The notes: generated by a model not told the origin, from the sequence alone. A DNA stretch of 64,000 nucleotides from Paenibacillus sp. SYP-B4298 (GCF_027627475.1 NZ_CP115484.1:248001-312000); one strand, 5' to 3'; positions 1-9,128 are shown, numbered from the stretch's first letter. A program made the numbers and translations.

Positions 1-1
1 G

Positions 2-1219
2 GTGCCGGCCTACAATGAGGAGCTGACGATTCAAGAAAATGTAAGGTCGCTGCTGGCGCTGCATTACCCGGAGTATGAGGTGATTGTAGTCAATGACGGC
101 TCCACCGACGACACCGCCAAGGTAATGATCGAGCACTTCCAGCTTCAGGAGATAAGGCCGACCGTCGCCAGCCATATGAAGACGGAACGGGTGAGGGGCT
201 ACTACCATAATCCGGATTACCCGAATCTGTACTTCATCGACAAGGAAAATGGCGGCAAAGCCGACTCCTTGAACGCCGGCATCAACCTGTCCCACTATTC
301 GCTCATCTCGACGATAGATGCGGACTCTCTGCTGGAGAAGGATGCGTTGACCCGCATCGCCAGAGTCTATATGGAGAATCCGCAGGAGACGGTAGCTGTC
401 GGAGGGAATGTGCGGATCGTGAATAGCTGTACGGTCGAAGATGGCATCGTTAAGAAGATCCGGTTCCCGAAGCAGCTATGGCCAGCGCTCCAGAACGTCG
501 AATATATGAAGGCCTTCCTGGGAGGCCGGATCGGCTGGAGCGCGTTGAACGGCTTGATCATCGTCTCCGGCGCCTTCGGCGTGTTCCAGAAGGATAAAGT
601 CATTGCGGTCGGCGGCTATCGCGGTGGCTATCCCGGCGAGGATATGAACATCGTCATCAAGCTGCACCGTTATTGTCTGGAGAACCAGATTCCGTATCAT
701 GTCGCGTTCTGCCCGGATGCGGTCTGCTGGACACAAGCGCCCGATACCTACCGCATATTAAGCAGCCAGCGCAAGCGCTGGGGGCGGGGCAATCTGAAAA
801 ATATGGTAGAGGAGGGCGTACATATGCTGTTCCGACCGCGTTACAAGGTGTTCGGACTGCTGACGATTCCCTACAATATTTTGTTTGAGACGTTGAACCC
901 CTACATCCGCTTGACGGGTCTGCTGGCGATGCTGGGTTACTGGCTGCTGAACATGGCGGATTGGAAGATCGTTGCCGTCTTCATGCTGGTCAATCTGTTC
1001 TCGTGCTTCATCCTGAGTCTGGGCGCGCTCTTGATCGAGGAGAAGGCGTTCAGCCGCTATCCGAAGCTGAGCGATCTGAATAAGATGATGCTTTATTCCT
1101 TTCTGATGTTTTTCGGCTATCGCCAGCTTGGTGTGCTATGGCGGCTGCTGGGACATATCGATTTCTTCCGCAACAACAATTCATGGGGAACGATGGTCCG
1201 AACTCAATTTAACAAATGA
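2..1219 (+). CDS. Processive family 2 glycosyltransferase (5' partial)
   Basis: Membrane glycosyltransferase that probably polymerises a cell-surface polysaccharide from UDP-sugars at the inner face of the membrane. The readable 405 residues start inside the usual V-P-A-Y-N-E-E motif, so the true start lies left of the window. The GT-A signatures are present: NDGS near residue 31, DADS at 106-109, GED at 212-214 and the Q-R-K-R-W motif of processive synthases at 256-260. Several hydrophobic segments follow from about residue 280, as in PgaC- and hyaluronan-synthase-like enzymes. It heads a tight gene series with a nucleotide-sugar dehydrogenase and GlmM, which supply an activated uronic acid and amino-sugar precursor. 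The exact polymer (poly-GlcNAc-like or uronate-containing) cannot be decided from sequence. Confidence 0.88.
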   Translation: MPAYNEELTIQENVRSLLALHYPEYEVIVVNDGSTDDTAKVMIEHFQLQEIRPTVASHMKTERVRGYYHNPDYPNLYFIDKENGGKADSLNAGINLSHYSLISTIDADSLLEKDALTRIARVYMENPQETVAVGGNVRIVNSCTVEDGIVKKIRFPKQLWPALQNVEYMKAFLGGRIGWSALNGLIIVSGAFGVFQKDKVIAVGGYRGGYPGEDMNIVIKLHRYCLENQIPYHVAFCPDAVCWTQAPDTYRILSSQRKRWGRGNLKNMVEEGVHMLFRPRYKVFGLLTIPYNILFETLNPYIRLTGLLAMLGYWLLNMADWKIVAVFMLVNLFSCFILSLGALLIEEKAFSRYPKLSDLNKMMLYSFLMFFGYRQLGVLWRLLGHIDFFRNNNSWGTMVRTQFNK

Positions 1220-1245
1220 TGGTCCGAACCCATATTTAACAAATA
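1193..1245. repeat. 26-bp tandem duplication across the glycosyltransferase stop codon
   Basis: The block starting ATGGTCCGAAC at 1193 is repeated from 1219, differing by one substitution and one indel. The first copy encodes the last residues and stop codon of the glycosyltransferase. The second lies in the 39-bp gap and ends just before the AAGGAG ribosome site of the next gene. Confidence 0.75.
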
Positions 1246-1258
1246 AGGAGTGGAACCG

Positions 1259-2089
1259 ATGGCTGTTGTTATTCGCAATACTGTGCAAGAGATCAAGCTG
1301 AAACTATTGCAATCGATACATGCGGCTACCCGCAAGGGAGCGGCTGGCGGCGTCATTCTGGCGCCCTGTGCGAAGATGAATCCGAAGCAGGTCGAGCAGG
1401 CGGGCGATCTGCTTGGCAACAATGAGGCGGCTCTCTCCTTTCATTGCTTCTACGATGCGCCGAACCAGATGCTCTGCGCGGTCGCGGAGGGCGGGGGGCT
1501 GGGCAGCACCCATTACGCTTCCTTGGCCTTGAAGGATCGGCTGCAGCAACAGCAGCTTCTGCAGGGGCAGCTCGTGGTGGCGAGCTTCCCGGAGAGTGCA
1601 CAGCCGACCGAAGCGATGGTCGAGGCGATGCTGGAGCAGGCGTTCCAGAGCAAGGGGAAGGAGGGAGACATCCGCTTCTTTGCGCCGCATCAGGCGGCGT
1701 GCTCGGTGCTGCTCGCCGAGCCGGATGATATCGTGCGCGACTTCATCAAGATACGGCTGGAGCTGAAGGGCTATCTCGTCCATGAGGCGAGGGACGGGCA
1801 GGAGGCCTATGATGCGTTCCTCCGGCACAGACCTGACCTTGTCGTGACCGAGCTGAACCTGGCTATTCTCGATGGGTACCAGTTGATCCGCAGCATCCAG
1901 GAGCAGGCGCAAGGTTCCGGGCAAGTGATTGTACTGACGGACAAGCTGCAGGAGGAGAGCCGGAGTCGCGCCTATGAATCAGGGGCTGCGGATTATGTGA
2001 CCAAGCCGCTATCGTTCGCTGAGTTGCTATGGAAGATGAAACGGCTTACCCAGACCCATGAAAATATGCGAGGAGTGGATGGCAGATGA
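1259..2089 (+). CDS. Response-regulator-like protein with degenerate receiver domain
   Basis: A 276-residue cytosolic protein. Residues about 148-265 fold as a CheY-like receiver: Thr227 and Lys249 occupy the conserved switch positions and the hydrophobic strand pattern is normal. The phosphoacceptor is changed: the segment PDLVVTE puts Glu198 where Asp is expected, and the acidic pair is E154-P155. It is therefore unlikely to be phosphorylated normally, and Glu may mimic the active state. Residues 1-145 have no family I recognise with confidence; part of them faintly resembles the C-terminal half of a GGDEF domain. ATG 1259 was chosen because AAGGAG (1245-1250) lies 8 nt upstream; GTG 1250 is the in-frame alternative. 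Its position between polymer-synthesis genes suggests a role in controlling synthesis. Confidence 0.7.
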   Translation: MAVVIRNTVQEIKLKLLQSIHAATRKGAAGGVILAPCAKMNPKQVEQAGDLLGNNEAALSFHCFYDAPNQMLCAVAEGGGLGSTHYASLALKDRLQQQQLLQGQLVVASFPESAQPTEAMVEAMLEQAFQSKGKEGDIRFFAPHQAACSVLLAEPDDIVRDFIKIRLELKGYLVHEARDGQEAYDAFLRHRPDLVVTELNLAILDGYQLIRSIQEQAQGSGQVIVLTDKLQEESRSRAYESGAADYVTKPLSFAELLWKMKRLTQTHENMRGVDGR

Positions 2090-3438
2090 TGGACAACCTG
2101 TTGCGAGAAAAACTGATGAACAAGACGGCGAAGGTCGGCGTGATCGGCCTGGGCTACGTGGGCCTGCCCCTATCGATGGAGATGGTCAAGGGCGGCTTCA
2201 CCGTCTATGGCATTGATCTGGATGCCTCTAAGATCGAGGCGCTGCACGGCGGCCAATCCTACATCCAGGATGTGCCAGCCACGCTGGTTGCCGACGCGGT
2301 GAACAGCGGGAAGTTTGTGCCCACCAACTGCTACGAAATGATTCAGGAGCTGGATACGATCAGCATCTGTGTGCCGACACCGCTAAGTGAGCATCAAGAC
2401 CCGGATACCTCCTATATCAAGAATGTCGTAAAGGAAATAAAGACGTACCTGCAAAAGGGAGCCCTGATTGTGCTGGAGAGCACGACCTATCCGGGAACGA
2501 CGGAGGAGCTGATTCAAGTGGAGCTGGAGGCGATGGGCTTGACGGTGGGCCGTGACTTCTTCCTCTGCTTCTCTCCGGAGCGGGTGGACCCCGGCAATGC
2601 CAACTACAATACGTATAATACACCGAAGGTGATCGGCGGCACGACCGAGACCTGCAAGGAGCTGGGCGTGCTGCTGTATCAGCATGTAGTGCAGACCGTC
2701 GTGCCGGTCTCCTCGCCCAAGGTGGCGGAGATGTCCAAGCTGCTGGAGAACACGTTCCGCAGCATTAACATCGCCTTCGTCAATGAGCTGGCGATGATGT
2801 GCGACAAGATGGCGATTGATGTATGGGAGGTCATTCGCGCTGCCTCCACGAAGCCGTTCGGCTTCATGCCCTTCTATCCAGGGCCCGGCATCGGCGGGCA
2901 CTGCATTCCGCTTGATCCGATGTACCTGTCCTGGAAGGCCAAGGAATTCCGCTTCTACAGCAAGTTCATCGAGCTGGCGCAGTCGATTAATGACAACATG
3001 CCTGAGTATGTGCTGAACAAGACGGCGCAGGTGCTGAATGTATATGCCAAGTCGATCCGCAACTCCAGGGTGCTGATGCTGGGCATGTCCTATAAGCCGG
3101 ACATCGATGATCTGCGCGAGTCGCCGGGTCTTTCCATCTATGAATTGTTCAAGCAGAGTGGCGCACGGGTCGACTATTATGATCCGTATGCGACCTCATT
3201 CAGAGATGAGCACGGCTTGACCGTTCATACGGTGGAGTATGACCCGGAGGTCTTCGCCCAATACGACTGTATGGTACTCATTACGAATCACCGCAGCTTC
3301 AGCTACCATGAGCTGGCGGAGATGGGGGTTCCGATCATCGATACGCGCAATGCCTTCGCCACGATTCAATCCGACCATATCCATAAGCTGGGAACCGGTA
3401 TGCAGCCTCCACATGTGAAGGTCGCGGTAGGAGCCTGA
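2086..3438 (+). CDS. UDP-glucose/UDP-ManNAc-type nucleotide-sugar 6-dehydrogenase
   Basis: Oxidises C6 of a UDP-hexose to the uronic acid in two NAD-dependent steps, giving UDP-glucuronate or UDP-N-acetylmannosaminuronate. The N-terminal Rossmann motif GLGYVG lies at residues 21-26. ESTTYPGTT near 131-139 and the active-site motif GGHCIPLDP with Cys273 are intact, and the 450-residue length is normal for the family. The GGHCIP wording is typical of the WecC/Ugd-like group, so substrate choice is open. Its ATG overlaps the stop of the receiver-like gene by 4 nt, indicating translational coupling, and it lies in the same series as the glycosyltransferase and GlmM. Confidence 0.88.
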   Translation: MMDNLLREKLMNKTAKVGVIGLGYVGLPLSMEMVKGGFTVYGIDLDASKIEALHGGQSYIQDVPATLVADAVNSGKFVPTNCYEMIQELDTISICVPTPLSEHQDPDTSYIKNVVKEIKTYLQKGALIVLESTTYPGTTEELIQVELEAMGLTVGRDFFLCFSPERVDPGNANYNTYNTPKVIGGTTETCKELGVLLYQHVVQTVVPVSSPKVAEMSKLLENTFRSINIAFVNELAMMCDKMAIDVWEVIRAASTKPFGFMPFYPGPGIGGHCIPLDPMYLSWKAKEFRFYSKFIELAQSINDNMPEYVLNKTAQVLNVYAKSIRNSRVLMLGMSYKPDIDDLRESPGLSIYELFKQSGARVDYYDPYATSFRDEHGLTVHTVEYDPEVFAQYDCMVLITNHRSFSYHELAEMGVPIIDTRNAFATIQSDHIHKLGTGMQPPHVKVAVGA

Positions 3439-3500
3439 ATATCGACCTGTCACGTAAGCAACCTCATATAGCTATATACCGCCTCCTGCTGCTTATCAGC

Positions 3501-4352
3501 ATGATTATTGCGGCGCTGTTGTCGCTGAAGTGGGAGGAGGAACGGCCGGAGGTGCTGGCTACCTGGGTATGGGAGAGTACAGATTGGATGGATGATGGCG
3601 GTCGCCTGCTCTCCTTTGCCAAGGAGCAGGGCGTGAATGTCATCTTCCTGCACATCGACCGCACATCGCAGGATATGGAGCCGTATCGCCGCTTCATTGA
3701 GCAGGCGCATCGGTTAGGCATCGAGGTGGAGGCGCTGGGAGGCGATCCCTCCTGGGGATTGGCTGCATATCGTCAGGAGGTGGAAGCCTTCCTGAGATGG
3801 ATCGAAGGCTACCAGCGCAGTGCGCCAGAGCAGGCGAGATGGGATGGCGTTCATGTGGATATAGAGCCCTATCTGCTGGAGGAGTGGGAGCAGGAACGCG
3901 CCACGGTAGTCAGGGAATGGAGGGAGTCGGCGGCCTATGTGGCTCATTGGGTGAGGAAGGAGCTATCGCTGCGGGTTTCGGCAGATGTGCCCTCCTGGAT
4001 TCATACGATCGATGACGAGCAGGGCGAGAGCCTGGGCACATGGATGCTGGAGCAGTTCGACTGCATCGTGCTGATGAATTACCGGAACGCTGCTCTAGGG
4101 CACAATGGAATTATGGACCGTGCGCTGCCGATGGTTCAGGAGGGGACACGGCTTGGCAAGCCAGTCCTGATCGGTCTGGAGACAGGGCCGACGGATGAGG
4201 GAGCGCATACGACCTTCTATGGTCAGGACAGCTCCAGTCTGTGGCAGCAGATGAGCATCACCCATCTGTTCATGCAGTGGTATAGCGGGTATCAGGGATT
4301 CTCCATCCATGACTATCGCAATTGGAGAGCGGCTGCGGAAGGCAGGGAGTAA
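3501..4352 (+). CDS. TIM-barrel glycosidase-like membrane-anchored protein
   Basis: The 283 readable residues are clearly homologous to the C-terminal two thirds of the protein at 5936-7171. Shared landmarks are ATW(V/I)W at the start, the strand ending G-V-H-V-D-I-E-P-Y (D120, E122), MNYRN, and the ending IHDYR. The D-x-E at the end of a barrel strand resembles GH18-like hydrolases, so I infer a glycosidase or carbohydrate-binding barrel acting on the polymer made by this locus. No ribosome site precedes ATG 3501. The frame stays open upstream, and codons from about 3465 encode a hydrophobic stretch that would complete a signal anchor. AGGAG at 3429-3433 suggests initiation at a non-ATG codon such as ATC 3441 or CTG 3447. 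Function is not established. Confidence 0.6.
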   Translation: MIIAALLSLKWEEERPEVLATWVWESTDWMDDGGRLLSFAKEQGVNVIFLHIDRTSQDMEPYRRFIEQAHRLGIEVEALGGDPSWGLAAYRQEVEAFLRWIEGYQRSAPEQARWDGVHVDIEPYLLEEWEQERATVVREWRESAAYVAHWVRKELSLRVSADVPSWIHTIDDEQGESLGTWMLEQFDCIVLMNYRNAALGHNGIMDRALPMVQEGTRLGKPVLIGLETGPTDEGAHTTFYGQDSSSLWQQMSITHLFMQWYSGYQGFSIHDYRNWRAAAEGRE

Positions 4353-4462
4353 GACACTGGCCTGGGCACAGGCAAAAGTTACGGGCTTGAGGCGCGGCAT
4401 AAGACATCAGGGAATTGCCCTGGTAGTGCTGTGATAAAGCATACGAGCCACTGGATGCGAGA

Positions 4463-4548
4463 CGCTAGATTAGGGCGCTAGATTAGAGCAGGGTAGCTAG
4501 ATTAGGGTAGCTAGATTAGAGCTGTTAGATGATAGCTGTTAGATGATA
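4463..4548. repeat. Degenerate short tandem repeats
   Basis: The 210-bp gap before glmM contains four copies of GCTAGATTAG (4464, 4477, 4496, 4510) separated by 3-9 nt. Two exact head-to-tail copies of GCTGTTAGATGATA follow at 4521-4548. They end just before the glmM ribosome site AAGGAAGAGG. Confidence 0.8.
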
Positions 4549-4562
4549 GAGAAAGGAAGAGG

Positions 4563-5939
4563 ATGATGGGAAACTATTTTGGCACAGATGGGGTACGGGG
4601 CACGGCGAACAGGGAGCTGACGCCTGAATTGGCGTTCCAGCTCGGACGGGCAGGCGGTTACGTGCTGACCCGCAAGCGGCAGGGGGAACGCCCACAAGTG
4701 CTGATTGGGCGGGATACCCGCATCTCGGGCGAGATGCTGGAGGCGGCGCTCGTGGCGGGTCTGCTGTCGATCGGCGCGGATGTGGTGCGCCTCGGTGTGA
4801 TCTCTACGCCTGGCGTCGCTTATCTGACGAGAGCCCGTGGCGCAGATGCGGGAGTGATGATCTCTGCTTCCCACAATCCTGCCCAGGATAACGGGATCAA
4901 GCTGTTCGGCGGTGACGGCTTCAAGCTGTCCGATCAGTTGGAGGCCGAGATTGAAGCGCTGCTCGATGCACAGGAGGATGGCTGTCCCCGTCCGATCGGC
5001 GGCGATGTAGGCAGGGTGCAAGATGATGAGGCAGGAGGATACGACTATCTCGCCTATCTTCAATCTACCGTTGAGCAGCGGTTCGAGGGAATGAAGGTGG
5101 TGCTTGATTGCGCCCATGGGGCAGTCTCCATGCTCGCCCCGCGCCTGCTGCGCGAGCTAGGGGCGGATGTGGTCGTATTGGCCGCTCAACCGGACGGGTT
5201 GAACATTAATCAAGACTGCGGCTCGACGCATCCCGAGGCGTTGCAGCGTGCAGTCGTCGAGCACGGTGCAGCGCTCGGATTATCCTTCGATGGGGATGCA
5301 GACCGGCTGATCGCGGTGGATGAGAAGGGTGCGATTGTAGATGGGGATCATCTGCTCTATATTCTGGCCCTAGCGCTCCAGCAGCAGCACCGCCTTAACC
5401 ACAGCACCGTCGTCTCTACAGTGATGAGCAATCTGGGCTTGTACAAGGCGCTGGAGCAGAGCGGTCTGGAGGCCAGGAAGACGAAGGTCGGCGACCGCTA
5501 TGTGCTGGAGGAAATGCTGCAAGGCGGCTATAACCTGGGCGGAGAGCAATCCGGCCATATTGTCATGCTGGATTATAGTACAACCGGAGACGGCATGCTG
5601 TGCGCCCTGCAACTGATGGCAGCGATGAAGACGGCTGCCCGCCCGCTGAGCGAGCTCGCCGCCGGGCTGACCAAATATCCGCAGTTGCTGGTCAACGTCC
5701 GTGTGGAGGACAAGTCCATGCTGGCAGACCACCCTGCCCTTGAGGCAGCCGTCCAGTCGGCAGAAGCGCGGATGGGCGGCAACGGGCGCGTGCTGGTTCG
5801 TCCCTCAGGCACGGAGCCGCTGGTGCGGGTGATGGCGGAGGGCCCTAACGAGCAGGAGCTGTCACAGCTTGTGGATGGCATCGTTCAGGTCATTCGCGAG
5901 GAGCTGGAGCCGCGCAGGAGTGCCATTCAGGCGATATGA
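4563..5939 (+). CDS. glmM: Phosphoglucosamine mutase
   Basis: Converts glucosamine-6-phosphate to glucosamine-1-phosphate on the route to UDP-GlcNAc. All family landmarks are intact: the GTDGVRG start, catalytic Ser103 in ASHNP, metal-binding DGDADR at 243-248, and the C-terminal phosphate-binding RPSGTEP loop near 415-421. The length (458) is close to the usual 445-450 residues. The usual cdaA-cdaR neighbours are absent; instead it lies among polysaccharide genes, so it may be a second copy dedicated to exopolymer precursor supply. I could not check for another copy. Two adjacent ATGs (4563 and 4566) are possible starts. Confidence 0.95.
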   Translation: MMGNYFGTDGVRGTANRELTPELAFQLGRAGGYVLTRKRQGERPQVLIGRDTRISGEMLEAALVAGLLSIGADVVRLGVISTPGVAYLTRARGADAGVMISASHNPAQDNGIKLFGGDGFKLSDQLEAEIEALLDAQEDGCPRPIGGDVGRVQDDEAGGYDYLAYLQSTVEQRFEGMKVVLDCAHGAVSMLAPRLLRELGADVVVLAAQPDGLNINQDCGSTHPEALQRAVVEHGAALGLSFDGDADRLIAVDEKGAIVDGDHLLYILALALQQQHRLNHSTVVSTVMSNLGLYKALEQSGLEARKTKVGDRYVLEEMLQGGYNLGGEQSGHIVMLDYSTTGDGMLCALQLMAAMKTAARPLSELAAGLTKYPQLLVNVRVEDKSMLADHPALEAAVQSAEARMGGNGRVLVRPSGTEPLVRVMAEGPNEQELSQLVDGIVQVIREELEPRRSAIQAI

Positions 5940-7171
5940 GACGGTGGCTGTGCTGGGTCGGGGTGATCCTGCTGAGCGGGCTGCTGCTGGCTCCCGCAGC
6001 GGTAGCGGCGGCGATTCAGATCGCGGTGGACAATCGGCAGATGGCCTTCCAGGCGGAGCCTCCCTATGTCGATCCCCGTTCGAAGCGCATTATGGTGCCG
6101 CTCAGGGAGATGGCGACAGCGCTGGGAGCGGAGCTGAAGTGGGATAAGTCGACCTCCGAGGCGATACTGAGGCTGAACGGGCAGAGTATACGGTTGGCGG
6201 CTGGACAGCCTTCAGCGCTAGTGAATGGCTCGGCTGTTGCGCTGGAGGTGCCCGCACAGCTTCGTCATCAGCGGATGATGGTGCCGCTGCGCTGGATCAG
6301 CGAGGTGCTGCAAGCGCAGGTTGCATGGGATGAGGCGCGTCAGCGTGCTGAGGTGGTGACGATGATGCCTAAGGCAACATGGATCTGGGATAGCCGCCTG
6401 ATCGAATCCGAGTCAGGGAGGGACGAGATTCTCCGATTTTCCCATGACCATCATGTGAATGCGATCTATCTTCAGATCAATCGGGACGTGCCGCCAGACG
6501 CTTATGGCGCATTCATCCGCAGTGCAGCCCGCGCAGATATCCGGGTGGAGGCGCTGGCAGGTCGTCCCGAATGGGCGCTCGCCACGAGCCGCGAGTCCGT
6601 CCGTCCAATCTTAGACTGGGTGCGACAGTATCAGATGTCTGTTCCACCAGAGGCGCGCTTTGCCGGGTGGCATCTGGATATGGAGCCGTATCTTCTGCGG
6701 GAGTGGACAACGAATCGCCAGCGAGTACTGGAGGAATGGATGGATACGGTGCAATGGCTGGGAGAGGAGATGAACGGCAGCGGCCTTGGCATCGTGTACG
6801 ATATACCGTATTGGCTGCATCAAGTGAAGGCGCCCGGGACGAAGGCCAGCATGAGCGCTTGGCTGCTGGAGCAGTCAGACGGCGTCGTCATCATGAATTA
6901 CCGCAACCACGCACGCGGGAACAACGGCATTATCGACAATGCAGGTGCTATATTAGATGAAGCTTATGCGCAGGGCAAGCAAGTCCTCATCGCTGTAGAG
7001 ACGGCGCCTAACGCTGAGAGTGAGCGTACATCTTTTTACGTCAAGGGAGTGAGGCTAATGGAGCAGGAGCTGCGGACAGCCCACAGCGAGCTTACCGGAC
7101 ATGCGGCTTACGGAGGAATGGCGATTCATGATTACCGAAGCTGGGCAGCGCTGGAGCAAAGAGCGGAATAG
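5936..7171 (+). CDS. Secreted protein: copper-amine-oxidase-N domain plus glycosidase-like barrel
   Basis: A 411-residue exported protein whose ATG overlaps the glmM stop by 4 nt. A signal peptide ends near residue 25. Residues about 30-142 match the copper amine oxidase N-terminal-like domain common in secreted Paenibacillus proteins, including the paired VPLR motifs. Residues 146-411 form the same barrel as the protein encoded at 3501-4352, with D248-M249-E250 in W-H-L-D-M-E-P-Y and the ending IHDYR. I infer an extracellular glycosidase-like or polymer-binding protein working with the locus polysaccharide. The CuAO-N domain probably anchors it to the cell wall; the protein is not an amine oxidase. 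Confidence 0.7.
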   Translation: MRRWLCWVGVILLSGLLLAPAAVAAAIQIAVDNRQMAFQAEPPYVDPRSKRIMVPLREMATALGAELKWDKSTSEAILRLNGQSIRLAAGQPSALVNGSAVALEVPAQLRHQRMMVPLRWISEVLQAQVAWDEARQRAEVVTMMPKATWIWDSRLIESESGRDEILRFSHDHHVNAIYLQINRDVPPDAYGAFIRSAARADIRVEALAGRPEWALATSRESVRPILDWVRQYQMSVPPEARFAGWHLDMEPYLLREWTTNRQRVLEEWMDTVQWLGEEMNGSGLGIVYDIPYWLHQVKAPGTKASMSAWLLEQSDGVVIMNYRNHARGNNGIIDNAGAILDEAYAQGKQVLIAVETAPNAESERTSFYVKGVRLMEQELRTAHSELTGHAAYGGMAIHDYRSWAALEQRAE

Positions 7172-7295
7172 GCCAGCTCGGCAGTGCTTGTGCCTGCCGC
7201 TCATATGGTATACATAAACTCTCGACACGGCGAGTGAACATGATAGAATGAATAGTAGCTGAACCTATTCGATCCGAGTCGGAGGAGATCTTATA

Positions 7296-8858
7296 TTGAG
7301 CCCGTCTGAAGTATGGATTCCTATCGTGTGTTACTGGGTGCCGATGCTCCTTTTCTTTTATATGGGCGCCGAAGTGCTGCTGCGCAATCCACGGAAAATA
7401 GAGCATATTTTGGTGAGCCTGTCGATAATATGCTATTTCCTGTTGCTTCTTGAGGAATACATTCGCTATATGCTGCCCATCGAATATAGTCCGGTGCTGG
7501 CGGCCGTATGGTTCTCTAACATTGGAATTGCCATTCCAGGATTGGGGTTCCACCTGCTCGCCAAATTAATCGGTCTGGATAAGCATCTCCCACGGCCGTG
7601 GTATCCGCTCATCTTTCATATCTTGCTCCTCGCGATTCCGGCAGGACTGCTGAGCCATCAGGAGCTGATCTCGGTTCAGCAATTCAAGGAGGTGGGCGTA
7701 TGGAAATGGCCGGTAGCCAATGGCGCTTATTATGGAACGCTCACGGTCAGCCTGACGCTCAGCATGGTTTCCATCTTGATGGTGCGCATAGCCCGCAAAT
7801 GGAAGAGTCCTGCTGACTCGAAGGAGCATGAAGGCATCTTCAAGCTGCTCGAATATGGAAGCCTGGTGACCGCTTGCTGGGTTGCTGTATTCGGTTATTT
7901 TCAATTTGACAATGTGATCCCGCCGTATCCTTACATTTATGCCGGTCTGATCTGGTGCTTCGTGCTGCGGCTAGCCATGCAGAAGTATGAGTTTCTCAAT
8001 CATTCGAGCCATCGTTATGAGAAGCTGTTCCAGCTCAATCCGCTGCCGATTCTGCTGGTAGCTATGGATGGCACGATTAAGGAGGTGAATCCGAGCGCAA
8101 GGCAGATGTTCGATCGGGTAGCGCTCGATTCGGCGAAACTGACCGCCCTGCAAGGGGAAGTGTTGATGGAGCGGCTGCAAGACAGAGCGGAGATTGGAGA
8201 ATTGGAGGCCGTGCTGTACAATGGCGACCGCGTCCTGGAGACTCTGGTCTATGGCGACTATGTCACGTTCCATAACGAGCCTCACGCCATTCTGCTCATC
8301 CGTGATATTGGAGCGCGCAATGAGTATATGCGCCAGGTGGCGTTCATGGCCTATCATGACGCACTGACAGAGCTGCCGAACCGTCGTCATTTCACGGAAA
8401 GGCTGGAGCAGGCGATTGCTGAAGCACAGCAGCATGGCATCAAGCTGCTAGTCATGATCATAGATCTGGATGATTTCAAGCTTATTAATGATTGGTTCGG
8501 TCATGAGGCCGGGGATCTGGTGCTATGCCGTGTCGCTTCCGTGCTGCGGAGAGCGGCAGAGCCAGCGGGAGTCGCAGCGAGGCTGGGCGGCGACGAGTTC
8601 GTGCTGTTCCGCTCTGTGAGCAGTTATGAGTGGACTGCCGAAGGGGCGCTCCACTGGGTAGAGGAAGCGATGAAGCAGGAGCCGATTGAATATGATGGCG
8701 AACGCCTGGATGTTCAGATGAGTGTAGGGGTGAGCTACTATCCGCAGGACGGAGACACGCTCGATGAGTTGCTCAAGCAGGCGGACAAATCGATGTATGA
8801 TATGAAGCACCGACGTAAAATTCTGCAAGCCTCTGAGGAGAATGATGCCAGCTCGTGA
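7296..8858 (+). CDS. Membrane diguanylate cyclase (7TM-like sensor, PAS, GGDEF)
   Basis: Predicted to make cyclic di-GMP from two GTP. About seven hydrophobic segments fill residues 8-225, a PAS-like segment lies around 238-345, and a GGDEF domain at 350-515 carries the intact active site GGDEF (431-435) and substrate motif F-K-L-I-N-D-x-x-G-H-E-A-G-D. The inhibitory RxxD site normally found just before GGDEF reads E-P-A-G here, so product feedback is probably absent. TTG 7296 is preceded by GGAGGAG 8 nt upstream. It follows the exopolysaccharide genes after a 124-bp gap, and c-di-GMP commonly switches on such polymers; that link is inferred. Confidence 0.88.
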   Translation: MSPSEVWIPIVCYWVPMLLFFYMGAEVLLRNPRKIEHILVSLSIICYFLLLLEEYIRYMLPIEYSPVLAAVWFSNIGIAIPGLGFHLLAKLIGLDKHLPRPWYPLIFHILLLAIPAGLLSHQELISVQQFKEVGVWKWPVANGAYYGTLTVSLTLSMVSILMVRIARKWKSPADSKEHEGIFKLLEYGSLVTACWVAVFGYFQFDNVIPPYPYIYAGLIWCFVLRLAMQKYEFLNHSSHRYEKLFQLNPLPILLVAMDGTIKEVNPSARQMFDRVALDSAKLTALQGEVLMERLQDRAEIGELEAVLYNGDRVLETLVYGDYVTFHNEPHAILLIRDIGARNEYMRQVAFMAYHDALTELPNRRHFTERLEQAIAEAQQHGIKLLVMIIDLDDFKLINDWFGHEAGDLVLCRVASVLRRAAEPAGVAARLGGDEFVLFRSVSSYEWTAEGALHWVEEAMKQEPIEYDGERLDVQMSVGVSYYPQDGDTLDELLKQADKSMYDMKHRRKILQASEENDASS

Positions 8859-8977
8859 GATGTGGTTGGACCGACTGCCGTCATGCAGCTTTGCGCTGCG
8901 CGTGGGGAGCTGCGTGCGGTGCGAAAAGATGAATGGACATGGAGCAGGCGTGATTGGCTGGCGAATCCGAGGGAAGG

Positions 8978-9006
8978 AAGGGCGTACTGCGCAGCAGTGC
9001 GCCCTT
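8978..9006 (+). terminator. Strong hairpin after the diguanylate cyclase gene
   Basis: A 13-bp stem (AAGGGCGTACTGC paired with GCAGTGCGCCCTT, one G-T pair) with a 3-nt loop. There is no clear T-run, so termination efficiency is uncertain. The rest of the 270-bp gap before the efe promoter shows no convincing gene. Confidence 0.5.
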
Positions 9007-9056
9007 GATTGGCTCGTGGTGCTGACCCTCCATCGCAGCGTTCGCAAAAACATTCA

Positions 9057-9085
9057 TTGACAACTTAAATGATAATGAATATCAT
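9057..9085 (+). promoter_or_regulatory. efe promoter overlapped by a Fur box
   Basis: TTGACA (9057-9062), a 17-nt spacer and TATCAT (9080-9085) form a strong sigma-A promoter. TGATAATGAATATCA at 9070-9084 matches the 7-1-7 Fur consensus at 14 of 15 positions and covers the spacer and -10. Iron-loaded Fur should therefore block RNA polymerase, fitting the iron-uptake genes downstream. Confidence 0.85.
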
Positions 9086-9128
9086 TAGCGTTATCAATCT
9101 AATTCATTTTCTATAAGGGGTCTTATTC

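Noticed and set aside
1304-1924. 206-codon minus-strand frame opposite the receiver-like gene
   Set aside because: Antisense shadow of a gene with clear domain structure; G+C-rich DNA leaves such frames open by chance.
8842-9060. 72-codon frame between the cyclase and efe genes
   Set aside because: No ribosome site of its own, arginine/cysteine-rich shadow-like composition, and it contains the strong hairpin.
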